Positions 8,323 to 16,899 of a DNA stretch of 64,000 nt are shown here, in pieces. Source of the stretch: Burkholderia sp. HI2500 (GTDB taxonomy: Bacteria > Pseudomonadota > Gammaproteobacteria > Burkholderiales > Burkholderiaceae); contig NZ_NKFL01000004.1 in the NCBI RefSeq assembly GCF_002223055.1, positions 682,001-746,000 of the forward strand, in the 5' to 3' direction. The translations under genes and the position numbers were made by a program. The number at the start of each line of letters is the position of its first letter. Positions within the stretch are counted from its first letter, which is position 1. Below the pieces are notes generated by a model. It worked only from the letters and a program-made list of their open reading frames with translations. It was not told the origin of the DNA and did not search any database.

Positions 8323-9128
8323 TGGCGAAACGAGAAATCCCGATCCGCGGCGCCGCGGAAATCGCCAAGTCGCGTGAAGCCGCGAAGCTCGCGTCGCAGG
8401 TGCTGACGATGATTACCGAGCATGTGAAGCCGGGTGTCACCACCGACGAGCTGGACGCGCTCTGCCGCAACTACATCGTCGACGTGCTCGGCGCGATACC
8501 GGCGAACATCGGCTATCACGGCTTTCCGAAAACCGTGTGCGCGTCGGTCAATCACGTCGTGTGTCACGGCATTCCGACGTCGCGGCCGCTGCGCGACGGC
8601 GACATCGTGAACCTCGACATCGCGGTGATCAAGGACGGCTGGTTCGGCGATACGAGCCGCATGTATTTCGTCGGCGAACCGAACGAGCTCGCGCGGCGCC
8701 TCGTCGCGACGACCTATGAGGCGATGCACGCGGGCATTCGCGCGGTGCGTCCGGGTGCGACGCTCGGCGACGTCGGCTACGCGATCCAGCAGGTCGCGCA
8801 TCGTGAAGGATTCAGCGTGGTTCGCGAGTACTGCGGGCACGGCATCGGCGACGTCTATCACGACGAGCCGCAGGTGCTGCACTACGGCCGCCCGGGCACC
8901 GGCGTGCCGCTCCGGCCGGGGATGATCTTCACGATCGAGCCGATGCTCAACGCGGGCAAGCGAGACACGCGCATGCTGGCGGACGGCTGGACGGTGGTCA
9001 CGAAGGACCATTCGCTGTCGGCACAATGGGAGCACATGGTCGTCGTGACGGAAACGGGCTTCGAGGTGCTGACCGAGGACGCGAAGCCGCAGGCGTTCCC
9101 GGCGCTGTCGGGCACGCACGCCGCCTGA
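8322..9128 (+). CDS. map: Type I methionine aminopeptidase
   Basis: 268-aa metallopeptidase removing the initiator Met from nascent proteins. All metal ligands of the pita-bread fold are visible: His in VNHVVCHGIP, Asp in IVNLDIAVIKDGW and FGDTS, His in YCGHGIG, Glu in FTIEPML and Glu in QWEHMVVVTE. Length matches type I enzymes (about 264 aa). It is coupled to the upstream ParD-like gene and followed by a strong terminator. This may be one of several map paralogues in the genome, because the essential copy often lies next to rpsB, which is not seen here. Confidence 0.95.
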   Translation: MAKREIPIRGAAEIAKSREAAKLASQVLTMITEHVKPGVTTDELDALCRNYIVDVLGAIPANIGYHGFPKTVCASVNHVVCHGIPTSRPLRDGDIVNLDIAVIKDGWFGDTSRMYFVGEPNELARRLVATTYEAMHAGIRAVRPGATLGDVGYAIQQVAHREGFSVVREYCGHGIGDVYHDEPQVLHYGRPGTGVPLRPGMIFTIEPMLNAGKRDTRMLADGWTVVTKDHSLSAQWEHMVVVTETGFEVLTEDAKPQAFPALSGTHAA

Positions 9129-9170
9129 CGCATGCAGTGCGCCACGAAGGGTGGTGCGGTGGCACAGTGG

Positions 9171-9201
9171 AACGGGCCCCTTTGCGGGGCCCGTTTCGTT
9201 T
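9171..9201 (+). terminator. Rho-independent terminator after map
   Basis: A 10-bp GC-rich stem (9171-9180 with 9186-9195), a 5-nt loop and a T-rich tail. Confidence 0.82.
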
Positions 9202-9286
9202 TCGTTCGAGGTCGCGAAGCGCGGCGCGATTTACGCGCGAACGCGGCGAACGGTTGCTTGGTGGCGGAGCGCGGCCCGGCCGCCGC

Positions 9287-9790
9287 TCAACTGCGCGCCT
9301 TCTGCCATGCGGATTCAACGAACATGCGGCACAGCGCTTCCATCCCCTTGCGGTCTTCGTCGTCGAAGCGCGCGGCGACCGGGCTGTCGACGTCCCACAC
9401 GCCGATCAGCGTGCCGTCGGCGGCCACCAGCGGCACGACGATTTCCGATTCCGAGGCGGCGTCGCACGCGATATGGCCGGGGAAGTCATGCACGTCGCGC
9501 ACGACCTGCGTTTCGCGCGTCTGCGCGGCCGTGCCGCACACGCCCTTGCCGAGCGCGATCCGCACGCAGGCGGGCTTGCCCTGGAACGGCCCGACCACGA
9601 GTTCCGTCCCGTCGAAGAAGTAGAAGCCGGCCCAGTTGAGACGGTCGAGCGAGTGGTAGACCAGCGCGGAGAAGTTGGCCGCGTTCGCGGTCAGGTCGCG
9701 TTCGGACTCGACGAGCGCGCGTGCCTGCTCGACGAGCGTCGCGTATTGATCGGCCTTGGAGGCGTTGGGGTCGTTGGACAGCGTGAACAT
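9287..9790 (-). CDS. msrC: Free methionine-(R)-sulfoxide reductase (GAF domain)
   Basis: 167-aa single GAF-domain enzyme that reduces free Met-R-sulfoxide, a cytoplasmic oxidative-damage repair reaction. Three cysteines at residues 75, 85 and 109 (KPACVR, GVCGT, HIACDA) have exactly the 10- and 24-residue spacings of E. coli fRMsr Cys84/94/118, so the catalytic and resolving residues are all present. SESEIVVPL and GVWDVDSP are also typical. It ends convergently with map. Confidence 0.92.
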   Translation of the reverse strand: MFTLSNDPNASKADQYATLVEQARALVESERDLTANAANFSALVYHSLDRLNWAGFYFFDGTELVVGPFQGKPACVRIALGKGVCGTAAQTRETQVVRDVHDFPGHIACDAASESEIVVPLVAADGTLIGVWDVDSPVAARFDDEDRKGMEALCRMFVESAWQKARS

Positions 9791-9892
9791 GGCGGGAAAG
9801 CGATCAGGGTTGTGGAATGCGCGATGCGCGTACCGCAGTCTACGGCACGCGCGCAGGGTTTGCAGCGCCCGGTCACGCGTGAAGCGGCGCGC

Positions 9893-10810
9893 TCAATCAG
9901 GTTCGAGTTCAGCAAACCGCTCCGCGAGAAAATCGAGCAGGGCGCGCACCGCGGGCAGCAATCCCCGGCGCGACGCGAACACCGCATGCACGATTTCTCG
10001 ACGCGGCGCCCAGTCGGGCAGCAGGGTCACCAGCTCGCCGCGCGCGACCTCATCGCGCACCATCATCGTCGGCAACTGCACGATGCCGACGCCCGCGACG
10101 GCTGCCGCGCGCAGCGCGAGCATGCCGCCCGTCACGAAGCGCGGCTGGTGATGAATTTCCGCGTGAGCACCGTCGGGCCCGCGCAGCCGCCACACGTGCG
10201 CGGACTGCGGGGCGCCGTGATCGAGGCTCGGCAGGCGCGCGAGATCGGCGGGAACGGCCGGGGCGCCATGCTCGCGCAGCAGCGCCGGGCTTGCGACGAG
10301 GCACTGGCCGCGCTCGGCCAGCACGCGCAGCGCGAGATCGCTGTCTTCGAGCGGCGGCGGGCGCACGCGGATCGCGACGTCGATTCCTTCACCGACCACG
10401 TCGACGCGCCGGTTGGTCGCTTCAAGGTGAATTTCGACGCGCGGGCACGCGACCATGAACGCGGCGATCATCGTGCCGACCAGCGAATCGAGCAGCACGA
10501 TCGGGCAACTGACGCGCACGATGCCGCGCGGCTCCTCGTGCAGCAGCGCGATCGCCTCGTCGGCGGCATCGGCCTCGACGAGCATCGCGCGGCAATGCGC
10601 GTAATAGGTCTGTCCGACGTCGGTGACCGTGAAGCGGCGCGTCGAGCGCTGGATCAGCCGCATCCCGAGCCGCGCCTCGAGCAGCGCGATGCGGCGGCTC
10701 AGCTTCGATTTCGGCATGTCCAGCGCCCGCCCGGCCGGTGCGAAGCCGCCGTGTTCGACGACTTGTACAAAGTAATAGAGATCGTTCAGATCCCGCGCTT
10801 TATCGTTCAT
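9893..10810 (-). CDS. LysR-family transcriptional regulator
   Basis: 305 aa with an N-terminal winged HTH (DLNDLYYFVQVVEHGGF, SKLSRRIALLEARLG) and a type-2 periplasmic-binding-like effector domain. It is divergent from a pirin gene across a 109-bp gap, the usual LysR arrangement, so pirin is the likely target. It resembles the LysR group that sits opposite pirin or quinone-related genes; the ligand is unknown. Confidence 0.92.
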   Translation of the reverse strand: MNDKARDLNDLYYFVQVVEHGGFAPAGRALDMPKSKLSRRIALLEARLGMRLIQRSTRRFTVTDVGQTYYAHCRAMLVEADAADEAIALLHEEPRGIVRVSCPIVLLDSLVGTMIAAFMVACPRVEIHLEATNRRVDVVGEGIDVAIRVRPPPLEDSDLALRVLAERGQCLVASPALLREHGAPAVPADLARLPSLDHGAPQSAHVWRLRGPDGAHAEIHHQPRFVTGGMLALRAAAVAGVGIVQLPTMMVRDEVARGELVTLLPDWAPRREIVHAVFASRRGLLPAVRALLDFLAERFAELEPD

Positions 10811-10919
10811 GAAATGGAACGCTGCGTGCGATTTTGGCAGTCTACCGGATCGATCGTTCCACCACTATATTTCTACCCAGGATGCGAAACACGTGTTTCG
10901 CCGCAATTCGGAGAAGGCA

Positions 10920-11792
10920 ATGAAGAAGATCCAGGGTGTGTACAGTGCGCCGCGCGGCCATTGGGTCGGCGACGGTTTCCCGGTGCGTTCGATGTTCAGC
11001 TACCAGTCCCACGGCGCGCACCTGAGCCCGTTCCTGCTGCTCGATTACGCCGGCCCGACCACGTTCGAGCCGGGCTCGGCCTCGGCACCGCGCGGTGTCG
11101 GCCAGCATCCGCACCGCGGGTTCGAAACGGTGACGATCGTCTATGACGGCGAGGTCGCGCACCGCGACTCGACCGGCGCGGGCGGCGTGATCGGCCCGGG
11201 CGACGTGCAGTGGATGACGGCCGCGAGCGGGATCCTGCATGAGGAATTCCACTCGGAAGGGTTCACGCAGCGGGGTGGCCCGCTCGAGATGGTGCAGCTG
11301 TGGGTGAACCTGCCCGCCGCGGACAAGATGGGGGCGCCCGGCTACCAGACGCTGCTGAACGCCGACATCCCCGTGGTGGAGCTGCCGGACGGCGCGGGGC
11401 GCGCGCGGATCATCGCGGGTGAACTCGACGGGCGGCGCGGGCCGGCCCGCACGCATACGCCGATCGACGTGTGGGACGTGCGGCTCGTGGCCGGCGGCCA
11501 TGCGCGGTTCCCGGTCGCCGAAGGGCGCACGCTCGCGGTGGTCGTGCTGAGCGGTACCGTGCAGGTGAACGGCGAAACGGTCGCCCGCGAAGCGCAGTTC
11601 GTGCAGCTCGGCCGCGAAGGCAGCGACGTCGAGATCGAAGCGAACGGCGACGCGAAGCTGCTGATCCTGAGCGGCGAACCGATCGACGAACCCGTCGTCG
11701 GTTACGGGCCGTTCGTGATGAACTCGCAAGCGGAGATTCGTACCGCGATCGAGGACTTCAACAGCGGCCGCTTCGGCCAGATGCCGGCATGA
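10920..11792 (+). CDS. Pirin family protein
   Basis: 290-aa bicupin. The metal-binding N-terminal cupin contains QHPHRGFETVTIV and GDVQWMTAASGILHEEF, giving the His/His/His/Glu set typical of pirin. The C-terminal cupin follows (about residues 170-290). Known family members have quercetinase-like or redox-regulatory roles; the substrate here is unknown. ATG at MKKIQG was chosen because GGAGAAGG lies just upstream; the longer reading would cross the LysR promoter. Confidence 0.9.
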   Translation: MKKIQGVYSAPRGHWVGDGFPVRSMFSYQSHGAHLSPFLLLDYAGPTTFEPGSASAPRGVGQHPHRGFETVTIVYDGEVAHRDSTGAGGVIGPGDVQWMTAASGILHEEFHSEGFTQRGGPLEMVQLWVNLPAADKMGAPGYQTLLNADIPVVELPDGAGRARIIAGELDGRRGPARTHTPIDVWDVRLVAGGHARFPVAEGRTLAVVVLSGTVQVNGETVAREAQFVQLGREGSDVEIEANGDAKLLILSGEPIDEPVVGYGPFVMNSQAEIRTAIEDFNSGRFGQMPA

Positions 11793-11797
11793 CGGAC

Positions 11798-11827
11798 AGG
11801 CCCCGCGCAATGCGGGGTCTGTTTTTA
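11798..11827 (+). terminator. Rho-independent terminator after pirin
   Basis: Stem AGGCCCCGC/GCGGGGTCT (one G-T pair) around a 5-nt loop, followed by GTTTTTA. Confidence 0.8.
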
Positions 11828-11918
11828 TGCGCGGGCAGTCGGTCGCGCGGCGCGTGCGCTTCGAGGCATAATCGTCGATTGCCGCGCGCCGGCCGGCGCG
11901 CCCGAATCAGGACCGACC

Positions 11919-12404
11919 ATGAACGCATCCGCTGCATCCCCGAGCGCCGCCGATCTCGACTGGCGCTGGAAATCCTTCGACGCGCTGACGGCGCGTGAAG
12001 TCTATTCGATCCTCGAAGCACGCAGCGCGGTGTTCGTCGTCGAGCAGAACTGCGTGTATCGCGACATCGACGATGCGGACCAGGCTGCATGGCACCTGGC
12101 CGCCTTCGATCCGGCAGGCCGCCTGGCCGGCTATCTGCGGGTGCTGCTGCCCGATGCGCAGAACACCGACGTACGCATCGGCCGCGTGCTGACGACCGCC
12201 GCGTTTCGCGGCGCGGGCCTCGGCAACGGGCTGCTGTCGCGCGCGCTCGAGCATATCCGCGCGCAGTGGCCGGAGACGCCGGTGAGCCTGCATGCGCAGG
12301 CCCACTTGCAGCGTTTTTACGGCGCATTCGGCTTCACGCCGAGTTCGGACGTGCACGACGAGGACGGCATCCCGCACGTGTGGATGAGCAGCGCACGCGC
12401 GTAA
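11919..12404 (+). CDS. ElaA-type GNAT acetyltransferase
   Basis: 161 aa. The ElaA-like core is recognisable: REVYSILEARSAVFVVEQ, then DIDDADQAAWHL, GRVLTTAAFRGAGLGNGLL (acetyl-CoA loop) and QRFYGAFGFTP. It is cytoplasmic with no signal. The substrate of ElaA proteins is not established. It ends 32 bp before the convergent ctaG-like gene. Confidence 0.88.
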   Translation: MNASAASPSAADLDWRWKSFDALTAREVYSILEARSAVFVVEQNCVYRDIDDADQAAWHLAAFDPAGRLAGYLRVLLPDAQNTDVRIGRVLTTAAFRGAGLGNGLLSRALEHIRAQWPETPVSLHAQAHLQRFYGAFGFTPSSDVHDEDGIPHVWMSSARA

Positions 12405-12436
12405 TGCGCGATGCGCCGCGCCGCGCCGCGCAGCAG

Positions 12437-13306
12437 TCAGTGCGCGGCGTGCGCCACCGGCGGCCGGTTCGCGCGCTGCGCGGCACGTTCATCGATCAGG
12501 CGGCCGCGCGCGGACAGCCGCAGCCAGTGGCGCAGCGCGATCAGCGCGCCGATCACGCTCATCATCGAGCCGGGAATCCACAGCAGCAGGCCGCCGATCT
12601 GCTGGTCACGCAGCGGGCTCAGCCACGTGAACGCACGGCCGCAAATCGAATAGATCGGATACAGCTCGTGCGGCGTGAAGAAGATCAGCGCGCCGAGCGC
12701 GATCTGCGGCGGGATCGCCGCGACGACGATCAGGATCCGGCGGCCCGGCGACAACCGCGCGGGCGGCGCGGGACGCGGATCGACGACGAGCCACCAGAAC
12801 AGCAGCCCGTCGATCACCATGCTCCAGTTCATCACGCGATAGAGACGCCAGTCGAGCATCGCGATGAAATGGATCGGCGACAGCAGCCAGAAATAGATCA
12901 GCCCGACGAACAGCACGACCGCGACGACGGGATGGAACACCACGTCGAGCGTCGCGCGCACGGGCGCCCACGCGAGCGCGGGGCGCACGAAACGCTGCCG
13001 CCAGCGAAACGGGATGCCCGCGCGCATCGCCGCGCCCGGATAGGACAGCGCGATGAAGAACGGCCCGAGGTGGTGCAGCACGAGGTGCTGCGCGCGGTGC
13101 AGGAAGAACTCGTGCTCGAAGAAATAGTCGAGCCGCGTATGCAGCGCGATGTAGAGCGCCGTTAGCCCGAACCAGAACGAGAACTGCCGCAGCGGCGACA
13201 CCTTCGCCTTCTTCACGCCGCGTGCGAACAGCACGGCGGCGGTCAGCACCGCGATCACCACGGTGGGCGACGGTTCCCACGGATCGAGCCAGTACAGGAG
13301 GTTCAT
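12437..13306 (-). CDS. CtaG-type (caa3_CtaG) cytochrome oxidase assembly membrane protein
   Basis: 289-aa polytopic membrane protein of the caa3_CtaG family with about seven hydrophobic helices. Histidines typical of the family are present (HTRLDYFFEHEFFLHRAQHLVLHHLGPF and FHPVVAVVLF regions). Members take part in copper-dependent assembly of haem-copper oxidases. It is the last gene of a three-gene set after sco and pcuAC, both periplasmic copper-delivery proteins, which supports a role in CuA/CuB metalation. No oxidase structural genes lie in the window. Confidence 0.85.
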   Translation of the reverse strand: MNLLYWLDPWEPSPTVVIAVLTAAVLFARGVKKAKVSPLRQFSFWFGLTALYIALHTRLDYFFEHEFFLHRAQHLVLHHLGPFFIALSYPGAAMRAGIPFRWRQRFVRPALAWAPVRATLDVVFHPVVAVVLFVGLIYFWLLSPIHFIAMLDWRLYRVMNWSMVIDGLLFWWLVVDPRPAPPARLSPGRRILIVVAAIPPQIALGALIFFTPHELYPIYSICGRAFTWLSPLRDQQIGGLLLWIPGSMMSVIGALIALRHWLRLSARGRLIDERAAQRANRPPVAHAAH

Positions 13307-13316
13307 CGCGCGCGCA

Positions 13317-13775
13317 TCACTTCGCCTGGGCCGGCGATTTCACGGCGAACGGCGCATCGACCGTTGCGCCGTCGGAGAATTTCAGGCGCAGGTGCACGGT
13401 GTCGCCCGGCTTGATCGCGTGCTTCGGCTCCTCGAGCATGAAGTGGTAGCCGCCCGGCGCGATATCGACCTTGCCGCGCGCGGGGATCGTCAGCTTGTCG
13501 ACCATTTCCATTTTCTGCGTCGAGCCGTTCGAGACGGTCTGGTGCAGCATCGCCATCCCGTAGTCGGGGCTGTCGACGTCGACGAGATCGACCGGCTTGT
13601 CGCTCGTGTTCACGAGCGTCACGTAGCCGCCGGCCGGCACCTTGTTCGGCAGCCAGCGCACCCAGGCGTTCTGCGCGGTGACCGCGCCGGCGGCATACGC
13701 GTGGGCGCCTGCGAACAGCGCGGCGAGGAGGGCGAGTGTCTTGAGGGTCGTTTTCGTTTTCATGTCGGGATGCAT
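13317..13775 (-). CDS. PCu(A)C periplasmic copper chaperone
   Basis: 152 aa with a clear Sec signal (MKTKTTLKTLALLAALFAG, cleavage near AYA-AG). The copper ligands of the family H(M)-x10-M-x21-H-x-M are present: MAMLH, QKMEM and YHFML. Such proteins hand Cu(I) to the CuA site together with Sco. The sco stop directly abuts the first ATG. An ATG 12 bases further in (13763) gives a neater signal peptide; neither has a good Shine-Dalgarno, so the start is uncertain and coupling to sco is likely. Confidence 0.88.
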   Translation of the reverse strand: MHPDMKTKTTLKTLALLAALFAGAHAYAAGAVTAQNAWVRWLPNKVPAGGYVTLVNTSDKPVDLVDVDSPDYGMAMLHQTVSNGSTQKMEMVDKLTIPARGKVDIAPGGYHFMLEEPKHAIKPGDTVHLRLKFSDGATVDAPFAVKSPAQAK

Positions 13776-14411
13776 TCAGGTCGTGGAGGCGGTGTCGATG
13801 ATCCGGCGCAGATCGGCGGCGATGGCGTCGGGCGAGTCGCGGTCGGTCGCCAGCAGGCGGGCGCGGCCGCTCGCGTCGAAGATGTAGACGGCCGAGCTGT
13901 GCGTGACTTCGTAGCCGCCGGACGGATCGCGCTTTTCCATCTGGTACGCGACGCGATAGCGCTTCGCGAGCGATTCGATCTGGCGGTCGGTGCCGGTCAG
14001 GCCGCGCGCATGCGCGGCGTCGAACGCGGCGACATACGATTGCATTGCCTGCGGCGTGTCGCGTGCAGGGTCGACCGAGACGAACAGGATGCGCACGTTG
14101 TTGGCCTGCGGGCCAAGCTTCGCCAGCACTTCCATCAGCCGCGCCATCGTTTCGGGGCAGACATCGGGGCAGTGCGTGTAGCCGAAGTAGACGAGCGCGA
14201 CCTGGCCGTGGAACGCGTCGGCGTCGACGGGATGGCCGTCGCCGCCCGTCAGCGTGAACGACAGGTCGGGCAGGTGGCCGGTAACGTTGGTCAGGTTCCA
14301 GCGCGGCTCGTCGTGCGTGCACGCGGCGAGCGCCACGGCGGCGGCGAGGGCCGCGGCCGTGCGGATGAGGCGGGAGAAGCGCCGGTGCGGCGTGGTGCAG
14401 GCAGACGACAT
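13776..14411 (-). CDS. SCO1/SenC family copper-binding lipoprotein
   Basis: 211-aa thioredoxin-fold protein. An N-terminal signal with lipobox LAAC indicates an inner-membrane lipoprotein. The copper/thiol motif is GYTHCPDVCPETM (Cys-x3-Cys), with the distal His in YEVTHSSAVY. Known role: metalation or thiol reduction of the CuA site of cytochrome c oxidase. It is the first gene of sco-pcuAC-ctaG-like and diverges from otsB. Confidence 0.92.
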   Translation of the reverse strand: MSSACTTPHRRFSRLIRTAAALAAAVALAACTHDEPRWNLTNVTGHLPDLSFTLTGGDGHPVDADAFHGQVALVYFGYTHCPDVCPETMARLMEVLAKLGPQANNVRILFVSVDPARDTPQAMQSYVAAFDAAHARGLTGTDRQIESLAKRYRVAYQMEKRDPSGGYEVTHSSAVYIFDASGRARLLATDRDSPDAIAADLRRIIDTASTT

Positions 14412-14693
14412 CCTGGGGCTCGATCGGACGGAAGGTTGGCCGGCCGGCGCGGCGCCATGCGTCGCGCGGCAGGCGGTTGCGACTGTAGCGCAATTCGCGC
14501 GCCCGCGTCCTTTCGAAACCCGTACGCCGCGGGCGAGCGGGGCAATATGTCGCAGTTGACGCAAGCCGCGGCGCGATGCCGGCGCCGCACCGGTTTCGCC
14601 CATCTCGATGCGCAGGCGCGGTAAGATGCGCACAATTCCATTCGCGCAGCGGCCGCCCGGCGTTTGCCGGCCGGCCCTCACACTATCGAATCG

Positions 14694-15446
14694 ATGCAAT
14701 CCGTTCCGGCTTCCCTGTCCCTGACCGATACCGCGTTCTTCTTCGACTTCGACGGCACGCTCGTCGAACTGGCGCCGACGCCCGACAGCATTCATGTTCC
14801 GCCGTCGCTGCTGACGCTGCTCGACGAGCTGCGGCGCCGCTCGCACGGCGCGGTCGCGATCGTGTCCGGGCGCGGCATCGACAACATCGACACGTTCCTG
14901 AAGATGCCCGGCATGCCGATCGCCGGCCTGCACGGCGCGGAGCGCCGCGATGCGAACGGCGACACGCAGCGCATCGGCTTCAACGACGAACGCCTGCTGC
15001 GCATCGAGCGCGAGCTGGCGGCCGTCGTCGACCGTCATCCGGGCATGCTGCTCGAAATCAAGGGCGCGGCCGTCGCGCTGCACTACCGCAACGCGCCCGA
15101 GCGCGAGGCGGCGGCACGCGCGGCCACCGAGCGCCTCGTCGCCGACTATGCCGATGCGTATGTGCTGCAGCCCGGCAAGATGGTGTTCGAGATCAAGCCG
15201 AAAGGCGTCGACAAGGGGCGCGCGCTCGCTGCGTTCCTCGACGAGCCGCCGTTCGCGGGGCGCGTGCCCGTGTTCGCGGGCGACGACCTGACCGACGAGA
15301 AGGGCTTCGCGGTGGTCAACGCGCGCGGCGGCCTGTCGATCAAGGTCGGCGCGGGCGAGACGTCTGCCCGCACGCGGCTCGATTCGGTCGACGCGCTGCA
15401 TGAGCAGATCGCGCGCTGGCTCGGTGCGGAGCAGCCGGACGCATGA
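14694..15446 (+). CDS. otsB: Trehalose-6-phosphate phosphatase
   Basis: 250-aa HAD-superfamily enzyme removing phosphate from trehalose-6-phosphate. Motif I is FFDFDGTL with the nucleophile Asp18 and Asp20. Motif IV is FAGDDLTDEKGF. The GLHGAERR segment is typical of OtsB. ATG at MQSVPAS was used; the upstream extension would need a TTG. Its last bases overlap otsA (ATGA), indicating one operon. Confidence 0.95.
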   Translation: MQSVPASLSLTDTAFFFDFDGTLVELAPTPDSIHVPPSLLTLLDELRRRSHGAVAIVSGRGIDNIDTFLKMPGMPIAGLHGAERRDANGDTQRIGFNDERLLRIERELAAVVDRHPGMLLEIKGAAVALHYRNAPEREAAARAATERLVADYADAYVLQPGKMVFEIKPKGVDKGRALAAFLDEPPFAGRVPVFAGDDLTDEKGFAVVNARGGLSIKVGAGETSARTRLDSVDALHEQIARWLGAEQPDA

Positions 15447-16822
15447 GTCGCCTCATCATTGTTTCAAACCGCGTCGCGCCGATTTCGGAAGGCGAACCGG
15501 CAGCGGGCGGCCTCGCGATCGGCGTCTACGATGCGCTGAAGGAGACGGGCGGCATGTGGTTCGGCTGGAGCGGCGAGGTCGTCGCGTCCGGTGCGCCGCA
15601 GATCCGCGTCGAGGAGCACGGGCCGGTCACGTTCGCGACCATCGGCCTGTCGCGGCGCGACTACGACCAGTATTACCGCGGCTTCTCGAACGCGACGCTG
15701 TGGCCCGCGTTTCACTACCGCACCGACCTGATCCAGTACGACCGTCACGAGTTCGAAGGCTATGGCCGCGTGAACGTGTGGCTCGCCCAGCAGCTCGTGC
15801 CGCTGCTGCAGGACGACGACGTGATCTGGGTGCACGACTATCACCTGATCCCGTTCGCGCGCGCGCTGCGTGCGGCCGGCGTGAAGAACCGCATCGGCTT
15901 CTTCCTGCACATCCCGTTTCCGGCTGCGCAGGTGCTCGTCAGCGTGCCGCCGCATCGCGACCTCGTCGAGTCGCTGTGCGCGTTCGACCTGCTCGGCTTC
16001 CAGACCGAACCCGACCTGCGCGCGTTCTGCGACTACGTCGAGTCGGAAGCGGACGGCGCGATCGAGCGCGACGGCCACCTGGCGACGGTGCACGCATTCG
16101 GCCGGACGCTGCGCGCGGCCGCCTATCCGATCGGCGTGCATCCGGACGAGATCGCGTCGCTCGCGCAGGCCGGCGAGCACGGCAAGGCGGTGCGTACGCT
16201 CGCGACCTCGCTGCGCGGCCGCAAGCTGATCATGAGCGTCGACCGGCTCGATTACTCGAAGGGGCTCGTCGAGCGCTTTCGCGCGTTCGAGAAGCTGCTC
16301 GAGCACGAGCCGTCGCATCGCAATCGCGTGTCGTTCCTGCAGATCGCGCCGTCGACCCGCGCGGAACTGCGCGCGTACCAGGACATCCGCCTGCAGCTCG
16401 AAGGGGAGTCGGGGCGCATCAACGGACGCTTCGCCGAGCTCGACTGGGCGCCGATCCTCTATATCCATCGCCAGTACGACCGCCAGCTGCTCGCCGCGCT
16501 GTACCGGCTCGCGCGGGTCGGCTACGTGACGCCGCTGCGCGACGGGATGAACCTCGTCGCGAAGGAGTACGTGTCCGCGCAGAATCCGGACGATCCGGGC
16601 GTGCTCGTGCTGTCGCGCTTCGCCGGTGCCGCACGCGAGCTGACCGGGGCGCTGATCGTCAATCCGATCGATATCGACGGGATGGCCGATGCGCTGTCGC
16701 AGGCGCTGACGATGCCGCTCGCCGAGCGGCGCGCGCGTTATACGGACATGATCGCGCAGCTGCGCGAGAACAACGTGTCGGTGTGGCGCGACAACTTCCT
16801 GCGCGATCTGCAGCACGCGTAA
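15443..16822 (+). CDS. otsA: Trehalose-6-phosphate synthase
   Basis: 459-aa GT20 enzyme joining UDP-glucose and glucose-6-phosphate. Recognisable segments are IIVSNRVAP at the N-terminus, [14 protein letters not shown], the nucleotide-sugar loop [11 protein letters not shown], and the C-terminal [17 protein letters not shown]. Its length fits bacterial OtsA. With otsB it makes trehalose as an osmotic and desiccation protectant. A strong terminator follows. Confidence 0.96.
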   Translation: MSRLIIVSNRVAPISEGEPAAGGLAIGVYDALKETGGMWFGWSGEVVASGAPQIRVEEHGPVTFATIGLSRRDYDQYYRGFSNATLWPAFHYRTDLIQYDRHEFEGYGRVNVWLAQQLVPLLQDDDVIWVHDYHLIPFARALRAAGVKNRIGFFLHIPFPAAQVLVSVPPHRDLVESLCAFDLLGFQTEPDLRAFCDYVESEADGAIERDGHLATVHAFGRTLRAAAYPIGVHPDEIASLAQAGEHGKAVRTLATSLRGRKLIMSVDRLDYSKGLVERFRAFEKLLEHEPSHRNRVSFLQIAPSTRAELRAYQDIRLQLEGESGRINGRFAELDWAPILYIHRQYDRQLLAALYRLARVGYVTPLRDGMNLVAKEYVSAQNPDDPGVLVLSRFAGAARELTGALIVNPIDIDGMADALSQALTMPLAERRARYTDMIAQLRENNVSVWRDNFLRDLQHA

Positions 16823-16843
16823 CCGGCGGTTCATCGAGCAATG

Positions 16844-16880
16844 AAAAAGCCGCAGTGCGACGCGCACTGCGGCTTTTTTG
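16844..16880. terminator. Bidirectional terminator between otsA and the ABC exporter gene
   Basis: An 11-bp GC stem (16849-16859 with 16863-16873) and 3-nt loop, flanked by A5 on the left and T6 on the right, so it can end transcription from both directions. Confidence 0.88.
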
Positions 16881-16899
16881 TCGGCTGCGGACCGGTGTG

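Noticed and set aside
13776-15401. Very long reading of the sco gene through to 15401
   Set aside because: It runs antisense through otsB and would place the lipobox over 300 residues from the N-terminus.
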